Assembly (NCBI GenBank): GCA_948505485.1
Contig: CAOPQH010000049.1
Coordinates: forward strand, 1 to 7,906
DNA: 7,906 bases
Origin: an uncultured Clostridia bacterium
Lineage (GTDB): Bacteria > Bacillota > Clostridia > TANB77 > CAG-508
Direction: 5' to 3'
A program made the position numbers and the translations under genes. A model generated the notes under the pieces. That model ran no database searches and had not been told where the DNA came from. It saw nothing but the letters and a program-made list of their open reading frames with translations. Each line of letters starts with the position of its first letter. Positions within the stretch are counted from its first letter, which is position 1. Shown here one piece after another: positions 1 through 5,225 of the stretch.

Positions 1-854
1 TTGTACTTGAAAACTATAACATAGCAATGTCTAGGTATTTAATAAGTGGTGTTGATGTATGGTTAAATAATCCAAGAAGACCTATGGAGGCATCTGGAAC
101 TAGTGGACAAAAGGCATCTGTAAATGGAGTTATAAACTTTAGTATATTAGATGGATGGTGGGCAGAAGGATATAACCAAAATAATGGATGGTCAATAGGA
201 ACAAATGCTGAATACGACTCATATGAAGAACAAGATAGAGCAGATAGTGAAAGTATATATTCAACATTAGAAAATAAAATAATACCAATGTTTTATGATA
301 AAAAGCAAGATGAAATATCACCAAGATGGCTAGAAATGATGAAAAATTCAATAATAACCACAGGTGGAAAATATAGTACAGCAAGAATGCTTGTAGATTA
401 TACAAATAATTTATATATGCCATTATGCAAATTAACTAATAAATATTATTCAGAACTAGATAATGTAACAAGTTTTAATTCTTGGAAAAAAGATTTATAT
501 AAAAATTGGAAAGATATTAAAATTTCACAACTAAATAATTTAGATAACATTACAATGGATGCAGGAAACAATATAGAAGTAAAATGTCAAGTAAAACTAC
601 CAAACATAGAAAAAGAAAATGTAAAAGTAGAAGTTTATTATGGTAAAATTTTAGCAGATGGAACAGTTGAAAATGTTAGTATAATTCCAATGAAATTAGA
701 AAAAGAAGATGAAGAAAATAAAACATATGAATATACTGCAAAAATAGAATTAGTTACAGGTGGAGATTATGGATATACATTCAGAGTAATGCCAGTTCAT
801 GAGATGCTATTAGATAGTGAAAATTTAGATTTAGTAAAATGGATAACACAATAA
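1..854 (+). CDS. glgP: Alpha-glucan (glycogen/starch) phosphorylase, C-terminal part
   Basis: Partial gene: the 5' end lies outside the window. The first complete codon is at base 3 and about 283 residues are visible up to TAA at 852-854. The family removes glucose units from the non-reducing ends of alpha-1,4-glucans with phosphate, giving glucose 1-phosphate in the cytoplasm. The visible start reads VLENYNIAMSRYLISGVDVW, then NNPRRPMEASGTSGQKAS and LDGWWAEGY. This is the hallmark of the short bacterial/archaeal alpha-glucan phosphorylase branch (TIGR02094-type). By alignment with EASGTGNMK of muscle/E. coli phosphorylase, the lysine encoded at 111-113 should form the Schiff base with pyridoxal phosphate. 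The last ~95 residues (VKCQVKLPN... to LVKWITQ) form the beta-rich tail usual for this branch, so the C-terminus looks complete. The natural partners, glycogen synthesis genes, would be expected upstream but are not visible. Substrate preference (glycogen, starch or maltodextrin) cannot be told from this piece. Confidence 0.93.
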   Translation, partial: VLENYNIAMSRYLISGVDVWLNNPRRPMEASGTSGQKASVNGVINFSILDGWWAEGYNQNNGWSIGTNAEYDSYEEQDRADSESIYSTLENKIIPMFYDKKQDEISPRWLEMMKNSIITTGGKYSTARMLVDYTNNLYMPLCKLTNKYYSELDNVTSFNSWKKDLYKNWKDIKISQLNNLDNITMDAGNNIEVKCQVKLPNIEKENVKVEVYYGKILADGTVENVSIIPMKLEKEDEENKTYEYTAKIELVTGGDYGYTFRVMPVHEMLLDSENLDLVKWITQ

Positions 855-885
855 AATAATTCCCAGCATAGCTGGGAATTATTTT
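853..885. terminator. Bidirectional intrinsic terminator between convergent genes
   Basis: Bases 853-867 and 871-885 are perfect reverse complements (15 bp) around a 3-base ATA loop. The GC-rich core is TCCCAGC/GCTGGGA, flanked by AAAATAA on the left and TTATTTT on the right. Read on either strand, the hairpin is followed by a T-rich tract. It starts inside the stop codon of the phosphorylase gene and ends 10 bp from the stop of the convergent gene, so it can end both transcripts. Confidence 0.92.
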
Positions 886-894
886 ATATCTAGA

Positions 895-1668
895 TTATTT
901 ACCATTAAAAAATGCTTGTGTGTGTGATAAAGAACCTAAAGCAATTAAATAATCTGTACAACCAATAGGTAATTGAACGGCAAATTGACCATTTGCAATA
1001 TTTTCCTTGCTATATCCAGAAGTCATATTCATAGTTGATACAATATATGTAGTACCATTATATTTTATAGAAGTATTATCTCCAGTACCAGTAATTTTTG
1101 AATCAACTTTTATATCTTTGCCAGTAGAATAACCTTTTATATTAGTTAAGTCAACTGTATATTCTACAACTGCCCATTCCATCTTATCTTTTGCATCTTC
1201 GTATTTATAAATAGAAGAACTACTATTGCAATAATCTTTTACCATTTGAGTAGCAGAATTACCTCTTATTACATTTGTAACTTTTACAGGAATATCTATA
1301 TAATCACCTGAATCACGTTTTGAAGCAATTCCCCATTCACCAATAGATAAAGGATTAGATTTTGATGATGATTTACCTGTTACAGAACTTGATTGTGCTG
1401 AAGATACATTTTGTTGAGCAGAATTATTATTGCTATCAGTAGTTCCAGAGTTATTTAGAGAAGTATTGTTATCATTATTTGTTTCTTCGTTTAAAGTAGC
1501 AGAAGTTTGAATTTGTTCTGTATCTTGTGTTTTAGATAAAGTGGTATTATTATCTTTATTTATATTATTATAAACTACGAATGAGATTATACCAACAAAT
1601 AAAGCACCTACGACAACTGCAATTATAATGATAGTTGTTAAATTTACAGTTATTTTATTGTTTTCCAT
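895..1668 (-). CDS. Membrane-anchored protein with Ser/Asn/Thr-rich linker and uncharacterised extracytoplasmic domain (DUF4352-like)
   Basis: Encodes 257 residues; ATG at 1666-1668 is preceded, 9 nt away, by AAAGGAGG on the - strand, so the start is well supported. Residues 1-7 are short and polar. Residues 8-33 form one strongly hydrophobic segment (signal anchor), followed by lysine and asparagine rather than a cleavage or lipobox motif. Residues 36-104 are low complexity, rich in Ser, Asn, Thr and Gln, typical of an extended linker. Residues 106-257 form a compact domain starting PLSIGEWGIASKRDSGDY, with alternating beta-type segments (YIDIPVKVTNV, EWAVVEYTVDL, GQFAVQLPIG). The layout, anchor plus linker plus beta sandwich, resembles predicted extracellular DUF4352-like proteins of Clostridia; that assignment is from memory of the pattern, not from a search. 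There are only two cysteines, C147 and C237, both in the domain. The gene stands alone, with its own promoter and terminator. Function unknown; sensing or cell-surface binding is only a guess. Confidence 0.85.
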   Translation of the reverse strand: MENNKITVNLTTIIIIAVVVGALFVGIISFVVYNNINKDNNTTLSKTQDTEQIQTSATLNEETNNDNNTSLNNSGTTDSNNNSAQQNVSSAQSSSVTGKSSSKSNPLSIGEWGIASKRDSGDYIDIPVKVTNVIRGNSATQMVKDYCNSSSSIYKYEDAKDKMEWAVVEYTVDLTNIKGYSTGKDIKVDSKITGTGDNTSIKYNGTTYIVSTMNMTSGYSKENIANGQFAVQLPIGCTDYLIALGSLSHTQAFFNGK

Positions 1669-1689
1669 GGTGTATTTCCTCCTTTCTTT

Positions 1690-1706
1690 TGTAATGTTTG
1701 ATTACA
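1690..1706. promoter_or_regulatory. Short palindrome at the predicted start of transcription (candidate operator)
   Basis: TGTAAT (1690-1695), five bases, then ATTACA (1701-1706) form a perfect 6-bp inverted repeat. It overlaps the -10 box and the predicted transcription start of the - strand gene for the anchored protein. A dimeric repressor could bind such a site. In DNA this AT-rich a 6-bp palindrome can occur by chance, so support rests on its position. Confidence 0.35.
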
Positions 1707-1734
1707 TTTTATAATAGAAATGGAAAAATAGCAA
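1706..1734 (-). promoter_or_regulatory. Sigma-A-type promoter of the anchored-protein gene
   Basis: On the - strand, TTGCTA (complement of 1729-1734; 4 of 6 to TTGACA) is followed after exactly 17 bp by TAAAAT (complement of 1706-1711; 5 of 6 to TATAAT). Transcription would start near 1699, giving a leader of about 30 nt that carries the AAAGGAGG ribosome site (complement of 1678-1685). Confidence 0.6.
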
Positions 1735-1762
1735 TAATTAATTAAATAATCATAAAAAGTTA

Positions 1763-1791
1763 TTGTAATTAATATTGGTTTATACTATAAT
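1763..1791 (+). promoter_or_regulatory. Sigma-A-type promoter of the CDF transporter gene
   Basis: TTGTAA (1763-1768; 4 of 6 to TTGACA), a 17-bp spacer, then a perfect TATAAT (1786-1791). Transcription would start near 1798 and leave a leader of about 77 nt before the GTG start. That leader has only a weak AACC/GGTT inverted repeat (1813-1826) and shows none of the conserved sequence of the manganese (yybP-ykoY) riboswitch that I could recognise. Confidence 0.62.
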
Positions 1792-1856
1792 AATTTCAAA
1801 GAAAACAAATACAACCAGTATTAGGTTATAAAAAATGAACTAAAGTATAATGCTAA

Positions 1857-1877
1857 AAGGGAGAAATTATTAAAGTG
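1857..1877 (+). promoter_or_regulatory. Ribosome binding site that fixes a GTG start
   Basis: AAGGGAG (1857-1863) lies 11 nt before GTG at 1875-1877. The same frame has a stop at 1854-1856 and no ATG, GTG or TTG between. The next in-frame ATG (codon 11, 1905) has no ribosome site and would remove the start of the first membrane helix. GTG is therefore the best start, although the spacing is on the long side. Confidence 0.7.
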
Positions 1878-2723
1878 AAAGAAAATAAAATTATAATTGT
1901 CACAATGTTATTAAATTTTATAGTTGCTTCAATAAAATTAACAGCGGGAATATTATTTTCATTTTCAACATTAATAGCAGATTCAATACAATCATTTATG
2001 GATTTTATTACAGATATTACTAGTTTAATTGCAAATAAATTTGGTAAAAGGCGAGCAAATAAAACATATCCATTTGGATATGGACAAGTATATTATATAG
2101 CAAACCTTTTAACAGGCTCATTATTATTTTTAATTGGAATATTTATTTTATATCAATTTTTCTTTTTTGAGGGAGAAATAACTACTAATATATATCTATT
2201 AATTGCTATTCTAACAGTGCTAGTTATGAAATTCATTGTTGTGAAATTATTAAGAAATTATGGGAAAGAATATAAAAGTGAATTAATGATTGAAGCTGCA
2301 AAAGAATCAAATGCCGATTTTATATCAACATGTGTAGTAATGCTAGTATTTATACTAACATTACTTAAAAATTACATTTCTATCAATATTAATGTTGATA
2401 AGATTGGCTGTTTAGGAATGTCAATATATGTATTTTACACATCAATAAAAATGATAACACATAATATTAGAGGAATTCTTGTTAATGATGAAGAAAATGG
2501 CGAAATAAAAGAATTAATGATTGATGAATTAAAAAAATTTAAAGATTTAGAAGTAAAAAGCATTAAGGTAATAAAAATGTCTACATACTATAGTGTTTTT
2601 TTAAAACTAAAGGTAAACCCAAATATAACTATAAAAAAATATTTAATAATTGAAAAAGACGTAAAAAGATATTTAAAATCTAAAAATAAGTTAGTAAGAT
2701 TTATAGATATAGAATTAGTGTGA
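1875..2723 (+). CDS. Cation diffusion facilitator (CDF) family metal transporter
   Basis: Encodes 282 residues, slightly short of the usual ~300 for the family. CDF proteins export divalent metals (Zn, Mn, Fe, Co, Ni) from the cytoplasm in exchange for protons, as homodimers. Six membrane segments can be placed at about 6-29, 32-54, 72-95, 103-125, 139-164 and 176-193, followed by a cytoplasmic domain at 197-282. The helix 2 signature LIADSIQSFMDFITD is clear, with D43 and D47 matching the DxxxD pair of E. coli YiiP (D45/D49). In helix 5 the YiiP pair H153/D157 becomes E144/D148. In the loop after helix 2 the common HPFGHG motif reads YPFGYG, so two site B histidines are tyrosines (Y65, Y69). 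The whole protein has one histidine (H196), and the C-terminal domain has none, so its zinc sites as known from YiiP cannot form. The family is certain. The metal is not: an all-carboxylate transport site suggests Mn or Fe rather than Zn, which is inference. Confidence 0.9.
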   Translation: MKENKIIIVTMLLNFIVASIKLTAGILFSFSTLIADSIQSFMDFITDITSLIANKFGKRRANKTYPFGYGQVYYIANLLTGSLLFLIGIFILYQFFFFEGEITTNIYLLIAILTVLVMKFIVVKLLRNYGKEYKSELMIEAAKESNADFISTCVVMLVFILTLLKNYISININVDKIGCLGMSIYVFYTSIKMITHNIRGILVNDEENGEIKELMIDELKKFKDLEVKSIKVIKMSTYYSVFLKLKVNPNITIKKYLIIEKDVKRYLKSKNKLVRFIDIELV

Positions 2724-2725
2724 AA

Positions 2726-2754
2726 TTGACAAATATGATGTTACAGAATATGAT
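2726..2754 (+). promoter_or_regulatory. Strong sigma-A-type promoter of rdgB
   Basis: A perfect TTGACA (2726-2731), a 17-bp spacer and TATGAT (2749-2754; 5 of 6). It begins 2 bp after the stop codon of the CDF transporter gene. The predicted start of transcription is near 2761, about 32 nt before the rdgB ATG. This is the best promoter match in the window and argues that rdgB is expressed independently of the upstream gene. Confidence 0.78.
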
Positions 2755-2792
2755 ATAAATCTAATGCAAAAATTAAAAATGGAGGTAATTAA

Positions 2793-3383
2793 ATGCAAAC
2801 TATAATTTTAGCAAGTAACAATCAAAATAAAGTAAAAGAAATTTCAGATAAAGTAAAACAATTTAATATAAAAATTATATCTCAAAAAGAGGCTGGGTAT
2901 GACATAGAAGTTGAAGAAACAGGAAAGACCTTTGAAGAAAATGCAATTTTAAAAGCAGAAGCAATTTATAAAACTTTAGGCATGCCAGTTATATCAGATG
3001 ATAGTGGACTTGAAATTGATGCATTAAATGGAGAGCCAGGAGTATATTCTGGGAGGTATGGAGGACCAAATGCAACAGTCAAAGATAAAATAGATAAGAT
3101 TTTAAATTTATTAAAAGATATAGAGCAAGACAAAAGAACAGCAAGATTTAAATGTGATATTTGTTATATAGATACAAAAGGAGAAAAACATATTTTTGAA
3201 GGGATATGTGAAGGAAAGATAACAAAAGAGACATGCGGAGAAAGTGGATTTGCATATGATCCCATATTTTTATATGATACAAGAACATTTGCACAGATGA
3301 CTATGGAAGAAAAAAATGAAATTAGCCATAGAGGAAAGGCAATAAACAAATTAGTAGAATATATATCTAAAAATTCAAATTAG
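2793..3383 (+). CDS. rdgB: Non-canonical purine NTP pyrophosphatase (XTP/dITP diphosphatase, RdgB/HAM1)
   Basis: Encodes 196 residues, the normal family length. The enzyme hydrolyses dITP, ITP and XTP to the monophosphate and pyrophosphate in the cytoplasm, keeping deaminated purines out of DNA and RNA. The full motif set is present: the N-terminal SxNxxK nucleotide loop (S8, N10, K13), VEETGKTFEENA with the metal-binding glutamates (39-51), SDDSGLEIDAL with the likely catalytic base D70, the GVYSGRYGG loop (83-91), GFAYDPIF (152-159) and SHRGKA (178-183), which reads the purine base. GGAGGT (2781-2786) sits 6 nt before the ATG. It has its own promoter just upstream, and no hairpin-plus-T-tract terminator is visible after it, so some read-through into the next gene is possible. 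Nothing in the sequence suggests loss of activity. Confidence 0.96.
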   Translation: MQTIILASNNQNKVKEISDKVKQFNIKIISQKEAGYDIEVEETGKTFEENAILKAEAIYKTLGMPVISDDSGLEIDALNGEPGVYSGRYGGPNATVKDKIDKILNLLKDIEQDKRTARFKCDICYIDTKGEKHIFEGICEGKITKETCGESGFAYDPIFLYDTRTFAQMTMEEKNEISHRGKAINKLVEYISKNSN

Positions 3384-3404
3384 AAATTCATGTAAATTGT
3401 ATAA

Positions 3405-3440
3405 TATTTCGTAAAAAAATTATTTAAAAATTACGATATA
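3405..3440. promoter_or_regulatory. AT-rich inverted repeat upstream of the glycosyltransferase gene
   Basis: TATTTCGTAA (3405-3414) and TTACGATATA (3431-3440) are inverted copies, 9 of 10 matching, separated by 16 AT bases. The right arm runs into the candidate -10 box, a typical place for a repressor site. There is no GC-rich stem, so it is unlikely to be a terminator for rdgB. Chance matches are common in such AT-rich DNA; this is a weak candidate. Confidence 0.28.
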
Positions 3441-3442
3441 AT
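3437..3442 (+). promoter_or_regulatory. Candidate -10 box for the glycosyltransferase gene
   Basis: A perfect TATAAT lies 26 bp before the ATG at 3468, which would give a leader of about 19 nt carrying AAGGAG (3455-3460). At the right distance upstream there is only an A-tract, with no TTGACA-like box and no extended TG element, so the promoter would be weak or activator-dependent. A second TATAAT at 3400-3405 also lacks a -35 box. Confidence 0.35.
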
Positions 3443-3467
3443 GTGAAAAAATATAAGGAGAACTGCA

Positions 3468-5129
3468 ATGACACAAACTGTTATAAGCATATTTTTATGT
3501 TTAGCATTTTCAAGTATAGTACTAGTAAAGCCAGTATGTAGAAATATAGTAAATAAAAAAAGTATTAAAGTTTTTTTAAAAGATAATAAATATGAAATAA
3601 TAGCATTTTTTATATTAATACTTGGAAATTCAGTAAGACTTTTTGGAATAGATATATTTCCAAATGCACTTAATTGCGATGAAGTATCTTCTGGATATGA
3701 AGCATATAGCTTATTAAATTATGGAATAGATAGAACAGGAAATTCATGGCCTGTTCATTTAGTGGCTTGGGGAAGTGGACAAAATGCATTATATTCTTAT
3801 ATTATGATACCATTTATAAAACTATTAGGACTAAATATATTTGCAGTTAGATTACCAATGGCAATAATAGGTTGTATTTCATTGATATTAATATATATAT
3901 TATTAAAGAAAACAACTAACAATAAAACTGCACTAATAGGATTATTCTTTTTTTCAATATGCCCATGGCATATAATGAAAAGTAGGTGGGGATTAGAATC
4001 TAACATATTTCCAGATATGATATTATTAGCAATTACTTTATTAATATTTGGAATAAAAAACAAAAATAAAATATTGTTTTATTTTTCATTTGTTATAATA
4101 GGATTATCTGCATATGCATATGGTACTTCATACTTCTTTTTGCCAATTTTTGTTTCTTTAGTGTTAATAATACTAATTTTAAAAAAGAAAATAAAAATAA
4201 GACAGGCAGTATTAGCAGGAGCAATATCAGCTTTAATAGCAACACCGCTTATAATATTTGTTATTATAAATAATTTCGATTTACCACAAGTAAAATTTGG
4301 ATTTATAACTATTCCAAGATTAACAACTAACAGATATGAAGAAATATCTTCTATATTTTCAAAAGACTTTTTAACTGTAAGTAAAAATAACTTTATAAAC
4401 TCAATAAAAATTTTAATATTACAAGAAGATGGTTTACCATGGAATTCTTTTAATTTCTATGGAATAATATATATTTTTTCATTACCATTTACAGTTATAG
4501 GTTTAAAGAAGATGTTTTTCAAAAATAACAAAGATAATATTTTTAATAGCATAATAAATCTTTGGTTTATTGTAAGTATTGGTTTATTATTTGTATGTTC
4601 TCCTAATATAAATAGGATAAACATTATAATGATTCCTTATATTATATATACAATTTTTGGTATTTATAGTATATTAGAATATGACAAAACTTTAAAATCA
4701 ACATTTATATTTTTCTATTTACTAGCATTTGTAGGGTTTACCAATCAATATATAAAAAATGATTTTAATAAAAATTATGTGTTTGAAGCTGGAATAGATG
4801 AGATGTTAAATTATGTACAAACACTAGATGCTGATAATATATATTTTTCAGCAAACATTAAAGAGCCATATATTTATATCTTATTTTACGAAAAAACTAA
4901 TCCGTATGAATTTATAAACACAGTAAAATATTTACAAAACAGTAAAAATTCCTTTAATATAGTAAAGGAATTTGGAAAATATAAATTTGGAATACCTAAC
5001 AGTTTAGATAATACATCAAACAATGTATATGTATTAAAAAAACAAGAAGAAATAGATTTAGAACAAAATATATGGAATAAATACTATACTGATGAATTTG
5101 TTATAATATATAAAAATAATAGAAGTTAG
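3468..5129 (+). CDS. GT39/ArnT-like polytopic membrane glycosyltransferase
   Basis: Encodes 553 residues; AAGGAG lies 7 nt before the ATG. GT-C fold enzymes of this kind (GT39, PMT/ArnT-like) take a sugar from a polyprenyl-phosphate carrier and transfer it outside the membrane to a protein, lipid or wall polymer. I see about 12-13 hydrophobic segments, near 4-20, 43-60, 107-147 (two), 153-168, 181-197, 201-239 (two), 247-268, 331-349, 362-377, 381-401 and 410-426. The second is followed by an outward loop with D71-E72 in NALNCDEVSSG, the place of the catalytic acidic pair in GT39 enzymes. The segment CPWHIMKSRWGLESN (165-179) is also family-typical. Residues ~430-553 form a soluble tail. The first helix at 4-20 with a basic loop after it seems an extra one relative to ArnT. 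No sugar-synthesis or flippase gene is adjacent, so donor and acceptor are unknown. Its last two codons and its stop lie in the repeat element that follows. Confidence 0.82.
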   Translation: MTQTVISIFLCLAFSSIVLVKPVCRNIVNKKSIKVFLKDNKYEIIAFFILILGNSVRLFGIDIFPNALNCDEVSSGYEAYSLLNYGIDRTGNSWPVHLVAWGSGQNALYSYIMIPFIKLLGLNIFAVRLPMAIIGCISLILIYILLKKTTNNKTALIGLFFFSICPWHIMKSRWGLESNIFPDMILLAITLLIFGIKNKNKILFYFSFVIIGLSAYAYGTSYFFLPIFVSLVLIILILKKKIKIRQAVLAGAISALIATPLIIFVIINNFDLPQVKFGFITIPRLTTNRYEEISSIFSKDFLTVSKNNFINSIKILILQEDGLPWNSFNFYGIIYIFSLPFTVIGLKKMFFKNNKDNIFNSIINLWFIVSIGLLFVCSPNINRINIIMIPYIIYTIFGIYSILEYDKTLKSTFIFFYLLAFVGFTNQYIKNDFNKNYVFEAGIDEMLNYVQTLDADNIYFSANIKEPYIYILFYEKTNPYEFINTVKYLQNSKNSFNIVKEFGKYKFGIPNSLDNTSNNVYVLKKQEEIDLEQNIWNKYYTDEFVIIYKNNRS

Positions 5130-5210
5130 ATGCTAAAGAAACAGAAGTTAGAGTATAAGTGAATCTTTCAAAGAAGTTATTTGTATTCTAACTTCCAACC
5201 TCCAACTTCT
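5121..5210. repeat. Compact palindromic repeat element built from GAAGTTR units
   Basis: AGAAGTTA occurs three times in direct orientation (5121-5128, 5143-5150, 5172-5179). The first two belong to a 10-bp direct repeat, AGAAGTTAGA (5121-5130 and 5143-5152). Inverted copies follow as three abutting heptamers TAACTTC, CAACCTC, CAACTTC (5189-5209). As RNA, 5144-5158 pairs with 5181-5195 over 15 bp, with two G-U pairs and a 22-nt loop. The outer ends 5121-5130 and 5201-5210 are inverted copies, 9 of 10 matching. No T tract follows the stem, so it is not an ordinary terminator. It looks like a small dispersed intergenic repeat, perhaps a MITE-like or REP-like element, but no transposase or clear target duplication is seen. 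It overlaps the end of the upstream gene and stops just before the polA ribosome site. Confidence 0.7.
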
Positions 5211-5225
5211 AAAAAAGGAGAAATT

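Noticed and set aside
139..423. 94-codon open frame on the - strand inside the phosphorylase gene
   Set aside because: Antisense to strongly conserved phosphorylase sequence; hydrophobic, low-complexity product as expected of a shadow in AT-rich DNA; no ribosome site.
1850..1873. Seven-codon open frame (MLKGRNY) ending 1 bp before the CDF GTG start, a possible leader peptide
   Set aside because: No ribosome site of its own, and its codons are the ribosome site of the transporter gene; chance is enough.
1798..1874. Metal-sensing riboswitch in the leader of the CDF transporter
   Set aside because: At about 77 nt, with one weak inverted repeat and no recognisable conserved core, it lacks what the known Mn or Ni/Co riboswitches need.
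3164..3349. 61-codon open frame on the - strand inside rdgB
   Set aside because: Antisense to conserved RdgB motifs (GFAYDPIF, SHRGKA); no supported start or domain.
3797..4063. 88-codon open frame on the - strand inside the glycosyltransferase gene
   Set aside because: Shadow of the membrane-helix coding region; no ribosome site and no recognisable family.
5144..5195. Stem-loop before polA as an intrinsic terminator of the glycosyltransferase transcript
   Set aside because: The stem is AT-rich and followed by CAACCTCCAAC rather than a T tract, so it does not fit the terminator pattern on the + strand.
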